Both the position numbers and the translations under genes were made by a program. Positions 11,406-21,984 of a DNA stretch of 64,000 nucleotides are shown one piece after another (within the stretch, counting starts at the first letter, position 1; every line of letters begins with the position of its first letter). Source of the DNA: Cyanophora paradoxa (lineage: Eukaryota; Glaucocystophyceae; Cyanophorales; Cyanophoraceae). Location of the stretch: assembly GCA_004431415.1 (NCBI GenBank), contig QPMI01000207.1, positions 62,001-126,000 on the forward strand. Reading direction: 5' to 3'. Below the pieces are notes generated by a model. The model made no database searches, was not told where the DNA came from, and saw only the letters and a program-made list of their open reading frames with translations.

Positions 11406-13736
11406 ATGTCGAAAGGAGACGACGCCGCGAAAGACCGGCAGGCCGTGGAACGACCGACGCGCGTAGACCCGGCGCGTGGACCTGGTGCCGTGGAGCGAGC
11501 CGATGCAGCTGGTCGATAATGCAAGTCGAACGGTCCTTGCGCTGATCGGGACTACCGGCGTAACGAACATTACCCCACCGCAGTCTGTCCCCCGCCCACA
11601 CTTCTCCCCCGTCCAACCGCCAACTCGCGCGCAAGCTGCGTATGGCCACGTCGACATGGCGCTGGTGCTGCTGGTGACGACTGACGGGCTGCTAGAGGCG
11701 GGCGCTCGCGCCGCCGTGGAGTCGAGCGGGGGCGCCGCGGTTACTTCCGCGCTCGAGTTGGCGCTCGAGAAAATCGAGCAGCGCGAGTACGATGCCCTGG
11801 TGCTCGATGGATCGACCGTAGGAGACGGGCACACGGTCTTGCGGCTCCTGGTGAGCACACACAGCAGCCGTGAATCCTGCCGGAGCACACGACGCTCTCG
11901 CAGGAGGCAGCGAGACGGAAATCCTCACGGCGAACGTTTTGTGTCATCTTCGATGCGCAAGCGGCGCGCGACGCTCACAGCCTGAACCTGTTGTCGCGGG
12001 CGGTATGCCTTGCGCATGCCCCGTGAACCTGGCGCTGGTCGCGGATCGACGGCCGCGCGGCAGGGGGCCCACGTGGTTACGCACAGGGTTCGCACCCTCT
12101 GCGAAGCGTTGAAGAGCGCCGGCGAATCCGTGCGCCGGCGCGCCCCTCGTCGCCGGCGGCCGCCCCGCCGACGCTCCTGCCGGGGCAGCTGCGGGGGGCG
12201 TGGACGGCGCAGCGCACGCGGGAGGAGGCCGAGGCGGGGCCGGAGCCGAAGTACACCTGTCCGGAGTGCAACCGGCGGGGCCTCACTGAGGACCAGCTCT
12301 GGCAGGTGCCTCCGGACCCGGCGCCCAGGGTCGCGCCCCGCGCCCCCCGCCCACAGGCTCGCGCCAGCACCAGCAGCTCTTCCACTCGCACGAGCCTAAC
12401 GTCTCCGCGCGGTGCCCCATCTGCCGCAAAGACCAGAAGGTGCCCCGTGCCGCAGCCGCAGCCGCCGCCGCCCCGGCCCGGCGGCGGCGCTCAGGGCGCG
12501 GGAGCAGAACTGGGCGACACACGTGCACCACTCGCACGGCCCGATGGGGCGGGGCGAGCTGCCACGGGAGACCCGGGAGGCGCTCCGTGCGCCCAGCCCG
12601 CCGCCAGCGCCCCGCCCCGCGCCGCCCCTCGCCCCGAGCGGCCGCTGCAGCGCTCTACGCCTTCGCGCTGCTCGTCTGCCGCCGGCCCTCCGACGGAAAG
12701 TTCCTTCTCGGTGCCCGCCCCAACCTGCCGCCGACCCCGCCGCGCCCGCCCGCCTCACCCGTGCGCCGGCCCCTCAGTGCACGAGGCGGCGGAGATGGGC
12801 TGGTGGCGCGCCGCCCCCGCCCGCCCCCTGGGGCCCCCGAGCCCCCGCCGAGGCCCCGCGCAGGCTCCCGGGGGGTCGCGTCGAGCGCGGCGAGGACCTC
12901 GCGGCCGCCTGCCTCCGGTACCCCCCGCCCGCGCTCTGCCCCCGCCTTCCGCCTTTCACGCCGTGTCCAAAGGGAGGCGCGGGAGGAGGCCGGGGTTGAA
13001 GTGGGCGGCAGCGAGCGCCCCCCACCCCCGGGCGGTGGCTCCTCGGGGGGGGGCTCACGATGCGGGGCCCGGGGCGGGGCGCAGGCGGCTGTGAAGGGGG
13101 TGCTGCGGGTGGAGTTCTCGCCGGGCCCCTCCGGCTGCTGGATGCGCGCCCTCTTCTACGGCGAGGTGCCATCCCCCCCACCCCTTGCTCCCCAGCCCGC
13201 CACCCGCCCGCAGCCGCCGCGCACCCCCGCGCCCTTGACCGCCCCCCGCCGGCAGCCCGTCGATCCCCAGGCGGAGCCGAAGCAGGCGGGCTGGCGCCCC
13301 GCCCTGGGGCGCGCGCGCGAGGGCGGCCCCGCTGACCCCGCGGCGGCGCCTCCCTCAGATCCCCGACTACGAGAGCGTCCGCGCCGCCTGGGTCACCCCG
13401 AGCGACGTGCGCCGCCCCCGCCCCGGGAGGGCCCTCGCTGCATCCGCAGCAGCAGCTGCCGGCGCGGGGCGGGTCTGGGGCGCTGACGCGGGGGCGCGGG
13501 TGGGCAGCTGGCCTCGCTGCCCCTCCGCGGCGCCGAGCCGCGCGTCTGGTTCGACCACGTCGCCCGCGTGCGCGCCCCGCCCCATCCCCCGCCCCCCCCC
13601 CCGACTGCCCCACGCCCGCCTCGCACTCACATTTCGGAGAGGGCAGGGCGGGGCCATCCACCCCCTCTCCGTCCTCTCGGCGGTTGGCGCCCCGGGCCCC
13701 TCTCCGCCCGAAGCCCCCCCGCAGCAGCAGCAGTAG
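11406..13736 (+). CDS. Fusion protein: degenerate receiver-like domain, two C2H2-type zinc fingers and a Nudix hydrolase
   Basis: ATG 11406 (MSKGDDAAKDRQ). After intron 11463-11508 comes a receiver-like fold: MALVLLVTTDGLLEAG, EYDALVLDGSTVGDGHTVLR, then across intron 11851-11903 FCVIFDAQAARD, and across 12003-12063 GAHVVTHRVRTLCEAL. The phospho-acceptor-like Asp (LVLDG) remains, but the acidic pair, the Thr/Ser and the Lys are not recognisable. Next come YTCPECNRRG...QHQQLFH (C-x2-C-x12-H-x4-H) and CPICRKDQK...NWATHVHHSH, two zinc-finger-like units. The Nudix domain follows: ALLVCRRPSDGKFLLV, WWLPGGRVERGEDLAAACLR and EAREEAGVE, a complete Nudix box split by an intron; then SGCWMRALFYGE, a tail resembling NUDT18-type proteins, and a TAG at 13734-13736. 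More introns lie at 12130-12188 and 12306-12367. Nudix hydrolases cleave nucleoside diphosphate linkages; the substrate here is unknown. Exon borders at 11560-11640 are uncertain. Confidence 0.75.
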
Positions 13737-14981
13737 CGAGCCCAGGCGAGAGCGGAGAGCCGTGGAGCGCTCGTCGCAGTGCATGCACGTGTGCGTGCGC
13801 ATCCGCCGCCGCGCATGTCGCCGCACGTACGCGCAGCGTAGCTCATGATCAGGCGCCGCGCCCCCACGCCGCGCGCCACGCGCTGAGCTTACAGAGCCGC
13901 AGCTGCAGGTGCAGATCTAGCTACCCGTACAACCGTAGAAGGCTGAACCGAGCTAGGGGTGCTAGGCTTGAATTTGAAATTATGGCGCGCACGTGCACCA
14001 TTGGCGAATACATTATCGGACCATTTGCCCCCCCCCTTAGACCCGGGTACCGCACAGCTTGCCCCCCAGCTCATAAAGGTTTGTGCGCGTTCAAGGGAGG
14101 GCAACCTAGTTCCTGGCGTTCGCAGCAGCACCGGCAGCGTGACAGCCATTGCCTAACGAGGCGCCCGCGCCGGAATCTTGCTCGGGTGCGTCTGCGCGTC
14201 GACTGTTCGCAGACACTCGCTTGCGCACACAGGGGCGGGCCCCTGGGCTCGTCTATGGCTTCCTTTTACTATAGTCGATGTTCTGATCGACTTCCACGTG
14301 CGCGCGCGCAGGTATTCGCGCAGTTCTCTCGAGCGCAGTTCGCATTATGGCGTCAAGCACGGGGCGCATGAGCCCGGCGGCATTCTCCACGGCTGCTCCG
14401 GCCACTGGAAGCCGTGTGAACACGATTCGGAGCTCGGAGATCGCCGGCGCAGAGGAGAGGTGTTGCGCGCAGCAGTCCCCTCGAACCCTTCGTTCCTCCT
14501 CGTCCACCCCGCCCCCGTCTGCCCAGCCAGTGGCTGGCCGTCGCAACCTGCGCTTCCACGCCACGGAGTCTCCCACCCGCCTTCAGGCGTCAAGCAGCCG
14601 GTTCCATGGCCTTCAGTTTGCGGAGGCGGACTGCAGCCCGCGCCGGTCGGCCTCGCCGCATCAAGCAAGCACGCCCGCGTCTATTGAGGTGCGCCAAATC
14701 GTTTTGCCTAGTTGGATAGGGCCTAGAGTGCCGCCTCCCCGATGACTTCGCAAGATGCGAGATCCCACGTGCGAATAGAGATGAGCGCTCCGGGCTCTAC
14801 AGGTTGTGCCCTTATCGCCCACCGTTTGATGCGGTTAATGCGCGGTTATCCAACCGCACACCCGTCCGCTAGCGCTTCCGGTCACGAACCGTTTCTCATG
14901 CTCACCACCCGCGCGCAGGCGTCCTCCAGGCCCCGTCGCATCGGGCGCCAGCCCCGTGCAGTGTCTTCGGACCCAAATCAC
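13737..14981. other. Intergenic stretch before the cyclase gene
   Basis: No recognised gene. A 132-codon open frame at 14347-14745 (begins MASSTGRMSPAAFST) and an 80-codon in-frame extension upstream of the cyclase ATG (from 14742) are open but low-complexity. Either could be a 5' exon or presequence of the cyclase. Composition is closer to balanced than in the neighbouring genes. Confidence 0.35.
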
Positions 14982-16747
14982 ATGGATGAGGGTCTCTATG
15001 AGCAGCACAGCACAGACTCGATGGGTCAGCACCAGCACAAGTGGACCGTGAGCGCCGTGCAGCCTGTACAGTTCTACGTGGAGGAGACTCCGGGGTTGTT
15101 CGATATTCGGAACCGGACTCTGCTCGAGCGCTTTGTGGACCCGTCGCGCCCGCTGCGCCGGTTCTTTGTCGTCGATGAGAACGTGTGGAAGATTTACGGA
15201 GAGAAGATCCAGCAGTGCGTACCGGCGCGGCAAGTTTTCTTTTACCTTTCTGATCTGACTTGAATTGTCGCAGTTATTTGGACCACCACAAGGTCGAGCA
15301 CAAGATTCTCGTGATGCCGGTCGATGAGACCGACAAGACGATCGAGAACGTACTCAAGGTCCGCATGCGCCGCGCTTGTCCCATCACGCGGCTGTAGAGA
15401 TCTTAGCTTTGCTCCGCAGATTGTAGAGGAGCTGTGCACTTTCGGCCTGCTCCGGCGGCACGAGCCTGTGATCGCTGTTGGCGGCGGTGTGCTGCTCGAC
15501 ATGGTCGGCATGGCCGCGTCCCTCTACCGGTGCGTTTTCCTGTTTCTGCAGTGCGACGTTGCAGTTCTGAACGCCAGCGCAGTCGCGGCGTGCCCTACAT
15601 CCGCGTACCGACCACCCTGCTCGGCCTGGTCGACGCGTCCGTCGGCGCGAAGACCGGCTGCAACTACGTTCACTCGACGTGCGCCCGAGAGCCCCTGCGC
15701 GATCATGCAAGACTCGCTGACGGCGGCGCGCAGGATGGGCGAGCTGAAGAACCGCATGGGGACCTACTGGCCCCCCCTTGCGGCGTTCCTTGACAAGACC
15801 TTCCTCCCCACCGTCGACAGCCGGTGCGCGGCCCGGGGGCGGCCCCTCTCCCGGGGGGGCCCGCGCTCAAGCCGGGGGCGGCAGGAACATGCGGAACGGG
15901 ATCTGCGAGATGCTGAAGATGGCGATGGTGCGGAGCCCGGAGCTCTTCGAGCTGCTGGAGAAGTACGGGCCGGAGCTCGTGCGGAACAAGTTCCAGACGC
16001 CGGAGGGCTCCAAGGCGATCGCCCTGAGCGTGGAGCTCATGCTGCAGGAGCTGCAGCCGAACCTGTGGGAGATGGACCTCGACCGCCTGGTCGACTTCGG
16101 GCACTCGTTCTCCAAGGTGATGGAGATGAAGGCGCTGCCCGAGCTCCTCCACGGCGAGGCCGTCAACATCGACGACGCCATCTCCACCACCATCGCCTAC
16201 CTGCGCGGCTGGATCACCTCGGAGGAGGTCCGCCCGCCCCCGCCCCCGCCCCTCCCCCGCCCCGGGGGCGCTGAGCGGCGGGGCGCAGCGGGAGCGGATC
16301 TTCCGGTGCATGCACTCGCTGGGGCTGCCGTACGACCACCCGCTGGTGAAGCAGGACATCCTCTTCGAGGGGATCAAGGACTCGCTGGAGCACCGGGACG
16401 GCAAGATGCGGCTGCCGCTGCCGACGGGGATCGGCAAGGCCGACTTCTGCAACGACGTGACGTACGAGGAGCTCGCCCTCGTGGCCGCCGAGCACCGCCG
16501 CTTCTGCAAGGAGCTCCAGCAGCGCATCTCCATCGAGGAGGGCGTCGCCAAGAGCCCGCGGGGCCCCCGCCCGGCGCCCCTCCGCCGCTCCGTCTCCCCC
16601 CGCCGCGACGCCGTCCCCGTCCCCGTCCCCGTGGCCATCCCGAAGCTGCGGCGCTCCAACTCGCGCGACTCGCTCGCCGGCGCCGTCTTCGCCTCGTTGG
16701 ACAACAACGGCCCCCAGTCCAACGTCTTCCACGCCCGCCCCGAGTAG
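14982..16747 (+). CDS. Sedoheptulose-7-phosphate cyclase (2-epi-5-epi-valiolone synthase / desmethyl-4-deoxygadusol synthase type)
   Basis: Seven exons join without a frame break: 14982-15214, 15274-15358, 15420-15529, 15583-15678, 15734-15823, 15885-16227 and 16289-16747, giving 471 residues. The protein belongs to the dehydroquinate-synthase-like fold: FFVVDENVWKIYGEKI, VIAVGGGVLLDMVGMAASLY (NAD-binding glycines), RRGVPYIRVPTTLLGLVDAS with VGAKTGCNY, ICEMLKMAMV, FGHSFSKVMEM and HGEAVNID. The RGVPY..PTTLLG.VDAS.G.KTG block marks the sugar-phosphate cyclase family. The product would feed gadusol or mycosporine-type sunscreens or C7-cyclitols. I cannot separate EEVS from DDGS here, and no methyltransferase or ATP-grasp partner lies beside it. 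The last about 65 residues are a Pro/Arg/Ser-rich tail beyond the usual domain. All six introns are GT-AG; the 5' ones are T-rich and the later ones GC-rich. An upstream ATG at 14742 would add an 80-residue N-terminus. Confidence 0.88.
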
Positions 16748-17350
16748 CGCCCGACCCGGCGCCGCCCCGTTCCAGTTTCGCGTTCCGCTCTGTTCTTCCT
16801 TCCGTTCCAGGCCTTAGTCTAAATAATATAAATTCCGCTCATTTCAACCACAACCACCTTTACTTCGCGAATTTTTCATCCTCCGGCTCTCCATATTGGG
16901 CCTCGTGTATCATATAGCACAGGCCTAGCTAGCCGTTGACTTTTTTGGGGTTGTGGCCATGGCTCTCATGATGATAGATTTTATAGCCGTTCCCTGCAAT
17001 TGCTATTACGACGTACTATGATCAGCTGCAGCGCCGCCTCGCGCGCGCGCGCAGCCGCCGCCGCCGCCGCGGCCGAGCAGCTGCGCAGGGGGATCATGCA
17101 TATGCACTTCGGTGCGCCTCGGATCATGCGCATGCCCGTACGCGTGCACAATATTCCAATCGCGACAGCGCTACATCTAGATCTAGATCTAGAGGGCGGT
17201 ACTAGCTATAGTGCATGTACGCGTAGAGGCGCGGCTCTGTACGTCTGTGCACGTGGAAGGTACAAGCTGAATGCATGATTCGGCATAGCGTGCGAACGAA
17301 AGACATAGTACCCCGGCAGAGCGCACTGCCGGGTCAATATCGCGAGCGGA
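16748..17350. other. Intergenic region with simple palindromic repeats
   Basis: No gene seen. It is AT-richer than its surroundings and holds AAATAATATAAATT near 16820, a (GC)n stretch near 17040 and tandem TCTAGA-type words near 17176-17195. It contains the 3' end of the cyclase transcript and the promoter of the ING gene. Confidence 0.4.
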
Positions 17351-18503
17351 ATGCCTGTGTCGTACCTCGAAGAGTATCTTCAGAGTGCGTGCCTTCATTC
17401 TTTCCGCGCAGCCGTCGTGGTGCGGCGGATGTTGTGGATGCCGCTCACCGACCGACGCGCAGGCGTGAAGGATTTGCCAGATGAGCTCAAGGCTAACTTC
17501 AAGAAGCTGCGAGAGCTCGATGCCAGGGTGAACGGTGAGCGCTTGGTTTCAAATGAGCGCGCCCGGTCCGCCGACTGCGGGCCAGCGCTATGTCACGTCC
17601 TTCAACTGACGCCCTCTTTGCAGATATTCTGAAGAACCTTCAAACCATGACCGAAGAGTGTGTCGCGGCGTCGAGGAAGGAGACGAAGGAGGGCATGCAG
17701 GAGTACGAACGCATTCGCAAAGAGATCGAAAAGGAAGACAAGGAGGCGCAAGCATTGAGCGATCAGAAGGTTCAGCTGGCGTACAGCACATACGAGCTGG
17801 TGCAGGTTTTCCCTTTTCCTTTTTTGCGCCCCACCCCCCTACATTCGGCATCTTCAGGTGGACCAGCACATCCGAAGGCTTGACAGCGACATGAAGAAAT
17901 ATGAAGAGGAGATGAAGCAGGGTGCGGCGCCCGTTCTTGTTTGTTTGATGATGCGTCTCAAATGCACACCCCAGAGCGCAACAAGCAAGAACAGCCGTTC
18001 CCCTCCGAGCAGCGCAAGGACAAGAACGTGAAGAGCTTGTCTCCGCGGGGCAAGGGCACTGTACAGGGCCATGCGGCGGGCAAGGGCCACGGCCGGAAAC
18101 GGTGTGTGCCCCCCGGGTGCCCTCGCTGTGCGGGCCGCTGAGCGGGCGCAGGCCTTCGGATGACGGCGCGGGACCAGACGCGGGCGACCCGCGCGTGCGG
18201 CACCTGGAGGACGACCTGCCGATCGACCCGAACGAGCCCGTCTACTGCTACTGCCGGCAGGTCTCTTTCGGAGAGATGGTCGCCTGCGACAACTCGGACG
18301 TGCGCGCGCTTCACGCGCCCTGCTTCCCGTGCCCCACTTCCCGCTCTATTATCTCCTGAACCGGGGCTGTGCATGCGCAGTGCCAGATCGAGTGGTTCCA
18401 CTTCCAGTGTGTGGGCCTCACCCAGACGCCCAAGGGCAAGTGGTACTGCAAGGAGTGCAGCGCGGCCATGCGGAGAGGGCGCATTGGCCGGCCCGTCGAG
18501 TAG
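17351..18503 (+). CDS. ING-family (inhibitor of growth) PHD-finger chromatin protein
   Basis: Seven exons join in frame to 249 residues: 17351-17384, 17463-17534, 17624-17805, 17858-17921, 17975-18101, 18152-18299 and 18381-18503. The N-terminal ING domain reads [20 protein letters not shown], then [16 protein letters not shown] and a charged helical stretch. The C-terminal PHD finger has [32 protein letters not shown] and [10 protein letters not shown], the full Cys4-His-Cys3 ligand set with the ING W-F-H-F signature. ING proteins read H3K4 methylation through this finger and recruit histone acetyltransferase or deacetylase complexes. A basic Lys/Arg linker joins the two domains. All six introns are GT-AG, and several keep a conventional pyrimidine tract, unlike the large genes nearby. 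Confidence 0.93.
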
Positions 18504-18734
18504 CCCCGCTCCTCTCCCCTGCGATCGAGCACGAGCGACATCGATGTACATTTTTTTAAGACGCCAATCGCTCATCTGCTAGCGCTGGCGCTGGCGGGGC
18601 CCGCTGATCGTTTGTTCAGATTCAGAGAAAAGTAGCAGCATTCGCTAGCCTCGTAGCTTTGGGCATTGCTCGAAATTCGATCCAGCCCGCCTCCCCCCCC
18701 CCCCCCATTCTGGGCGGGTACAGACCGCCGGACC

Positions 18735-19947
18735 ATGAGTCTCTCGGCGACCGACCTGTACCGACTGGTCATCGACGATGTCATCTCGAAGCTCCGAAGC
18801 GAATTCACGAACCAAGGCGCCGACGAGGGCGTCCTTGCAAAGCTTCAGGAGGTGCGAGCCAATTCGTTGGCGGGGGCGCAGAGGGCGAGCCTGATCGTCG
18901 CGCCTGGGCTCCATTTCGTCGCTCAGATGTGGGAGTTAAAACTGCTTGAAGCTGGGGTCATGGAGGATGTGTATCTGCCCGGCAACAACGAGGGCGTGTA
19001 CGGCGTCGATCCCGCGTACGCAGCGGGCTTCGCTGGTTATGCAGAGGCCGCAGCATCCTCGTCAAACGCGCCCGTGCGCCTCTTCCGCGCCCCATTGAGT
19101 GCCGACCGCAGCTTTTGGCGCCCGTCCATTCTGATCTTGCCCTGCCTGTCGATGCAGGACGCCGCGGTGAAGCTTCCGCAAGTGGATGGAGCGCACGACA
19201 TGTCGGAGAGCGGGAGCGAGGGAGCCCGGAAGCCCCTTAAACCAACTGCAGAACCTGTTGTCGCGCGGCCTGCTGTGGGCGACGAGGTGTGCTGCCTTTC
19301 GGTGAGCGCCCGCTTGCGACAGTGAGCGCCCGTGCAGACTGTCGACCGCCTTCTGTTGGCGCGCTGGAGCGAGGCGGCGCGCGCTGCGCAGTCCGACACA
19401 CCAGCAGACGCCGCAGAGCCGTCGTCGTCGTCGGCTGCCGTGCCTCCCGCGGGTGCGTTGCCCTTTTCGAGCGCCTGCCGCGCCGGCGGCTGACCTCTTG
19501 GCACAGAGGGCGGGTCGACCGCAGAGGCGCCGGCGCGCCGGCGAAGGCAGGTTGGCGGGCAGGCGGACGGGGCGGGGCGGGCGGGCGGGGAGGAGGATGA
19601 TGAGCGGGCGGAAGGGGGCGACGACCTTGGCTCCTCGGACGACGACGATGATGAGACCAACGTCGACCCCGAGACCGACCACCTGATCCTCAGCCAGTTC
19701 GACAAGGCGCGCCGCGCCGGCCGCGCCCCCGGCGCCGGCGCTGACTGGCCGGGCCCCCGCAGGTGGCGCGGACGAAGAACAAATGGAAGGTGCAGCTGCG
19801 GGAGGGCATCATGCACCTCAACGGCCGCGACTACATCTTTGCGAAGGTGCCGTGCCCCCCCCCCCCCCCCCCCCCTTCCTTCCCCTCTCCCTCTCCCTGC
19901 CATTGCTGATTGCGCCCGCCTAGGCCAACGGTGAGTTCACGTGGTGA
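18735..19947 (+). CDS. GTF2A1: Transcription initiation factor IIA large subunit (TFIIA-alpha/beta)
   Basis: Seven exons join in frame to 271 residues: 18735-18851, 18927-19073, 19158-19286, 19338-19452, 19507-19706, 19763-19846 and 19924-19947. The N-terminus MSLSATDLYRLVIDDVISKL and MWELKLLEAGVMED form the four-helix-bundle half. An acidic linker (GSSDDDDDETNVDPETD) precedes the C-terminal beta-barrel half HLILSQFDKVARTKNKWKVQ, REGIMHLNGRDYIFAK, ending ANGEFTW. This is the classical TFIIA arrangement; the factor stabilises TBP on DNA. Intron 19707-19762 has a GC donor. Intron 19847-19923 contains a long C homopolymer and ends TAG. The central region is low-complexity, as is usual for the family. 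Confidence 0.93.
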
Positions 19948-20308
19948 CCGCGCGGCGACGCAACCGCCGCTGGGGCCGGCTCCACGCCCCTCCCGGGCGC
20001 AGTTTTGTTCCTCTTCGACCCTCTGCTTTGTACATGTTCTCTGCATTCGAGCGGCGCGCCCATAGCGGAAGCCGTCACGCGAGAGCCTCGGGGGGGATGC
20101 GGGCGGGGTACGCCTCGCCCTCGGGCTCGAAGACGCGCCCCATTGCAGCCTCCCAGCGCGCGCTCTCCCCCGCGCCCAGGCGGCCCCCGTAGCTCAGGGT
20201 GACCTGCGCGGCCGTCGAGGTCGGCCGGGGCGCGCGCGGCGGGGAAGGGGAGGAAGCGGGCAAGGGGCGGGCCTGCTGGCCGCGGGCGATGGTCCGGGTG
20301 CAGTAGAG

Positions 20309-20601
20309 TTACGATCGTCTGGGCTGTTGTTACGATCGTAAGAATTACGATCGCGAGTTGAAGAAGATTACTACAAGCCCCAAGAAGCACCTTTTTGGCG
20401 CCCTGTATGATCGCGATCACCTTTGCCCAGCGATAGCTGCGATTAATATATATAGCTAGTTAAGCGAGATAAGCTTAAGAATTACGATTACGATCACCAT
20501 AGCTGGCACTGAAGAATTACGACGATCGTCTATACGACAAGCTCAGGCGTCTATACGGGTACCAGCACGTAGCGTGTAGGCGTGTCGCTACCGTGTAAAG
20601 A
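20309..20601. mobile_element. 293-base insertion with 9-bp target-site duplication
   Basis: The flanking direct repeats GCAGTAGAG lie at 20300-20308 and 20602-20610. The insertion is AT-richer than its host exon, carries several TTACGATCG motifs and an ATTAATATATATAGC stretch, and codes for nothing recognisable. The ends show only weak inverted similarity (TTAC... against ...GTAA). It looks like a short non-autonomous DNA element inserted in the SET domain. Confidence 0.6.
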
Positions 20602-20770
20602 GCAGTAGAGCACGGGGCAGCAGGCCCGCGAAGAAGCAGAGGCCCGCGAAGAAGCAGAAGGAGGCGGCGTTGGGCGCCGCGCTGTGGTTCACGAACGCCG
20701 CCAGCGCGCACTCCACGCGCCCCGACACCACCGGCGCCGCCTCCGCCCCGCCCGCCTCCTGCCCGCACTC

Positions 20771-20830
20771 CTGCCCGCCCCGCGCCTCAGCAACGGCGGG
20801 CGGGGCGGGGCGGGGCGGGGCGGGGCGCGC
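20771..20830 (-). other. Example hairpin intron on the minus strand
   Basis: On the coding strand it begins GCGCGCCCCGCCCCGCC and ends TTGCTGAGGCGCGGGGCGGGCAG, between codons for GDCFLM and ECGQEAGG. The C-rich 5' half can pair with the G-rich 3' half. The C-first/G-last polarity follows the gene strand, so it is not a strand bias of the contig. Confidence 0.7.
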
Positions 20831-21984
20831 CATCAGGAAGCAATCCCCGGGCTCGACCTCGTTGGGCAGGGGCGGGAGTGGGCCGCCCCCCGCCCCGGCG
20901 CCGGCGGAGATGACGATGCGGCCCGCTGCGCGGCGCGCGGGGTGAGGCGAGGGCGGGGGCAGAGCTTCAGGTTGACGCGGGGGCACCGTAGTGGGCGATG
21001 TAGTCCCCCGGGGCGAAGTCGCGTGCGGCGAAGGCGCCGTTACCCAGGCCCTCGATCCAGCCCACCTGGCCCCGCCCCAATCGCCCTCCGGCGGCGGCGG
21101 GAGGAGGGAAGGGGGCTGGTGGGGCGCACGAGCAGGTTGTCCTCGTCGAGGCAGCCCGGGGAGGCGCCACGGGCGCGGCGCAGCGCCTCGGCGCGCAGGG
21201 CGCGCTGCTGCTCGGGCGCGAGGCCGGGGGAGTCCGCGGCGTCGGAGGAGAGGGACGCCCGGAGGATGTAGCGCAGGTACCCCGCGCTGCCCGTCCAGCC
21301 GGGCCGCAGCCGCACGCGCCGGCCCTGCCGCCGCCACACCTCCTCCTCCAGCTCGCCCGGCGCGAGGCGCCGCACGGACCGCAGAGCGGGGTCGTAGAAG
21401 CCGATGCGAAGCTCTAAGGGGAGCCTCGGTGGGGCCGGCGCGAAGAGCGCGCGGAGGCAGCCTAGCGGCCCGTCCACCAGCGCACTGCGGAAGCTTAAGC
21501 CGTCGCCCTCCGCTGACCCCCCGCTAGCGACCATAGCGGACGGCGGCGCGACACGCGTCGCCAGCCGAACAAGCTCCGGATCTCCCCGCAGGTACGCAAT
21601 GTGTGCTGGAGTCAGGCCGAGCGAATCCGGCTGCAGGAGCGCTTTCGGGTCAACAGCGGACAGCTCCCGGCACCAGGAGGCCCTTGCGGGAGCGGAGAGT
21701 TAGGTCAGGGGAGCATTTAGAGGAAATTAAAAAACGCGTTAGCGGCTCAGCCCGGGGCAGCAAGCCGGAGGGCCTGGTCGGAACTTACTCGGAAGCATCT
21801 AGAATCGAGACGTACGCACTTTCCCAGCATTGCGGCGAAATACAAAGCCGTGCGCAATGTGCCGGGCAGGCGTTCGTCCACGCTCCGTGCATGCGATGCC
21901 CGCGACTGTTCGGCCAGCGAATTCGAACAGCTGCAGCGCAGGTCCGAATTCGAAGGGGCCCCGGCGCAGACGAGCTCCTCGAAG

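Noticed and set aside
11476-11985. A separate single-exon gene at 11.5-12.0 kb
   Set aside because: Splicing at 11851-11903 and 12003-12063 completes a receiver-like fold and continues in frame into the zinc-finger and Nudix exons, so it is better read as part of that gene.
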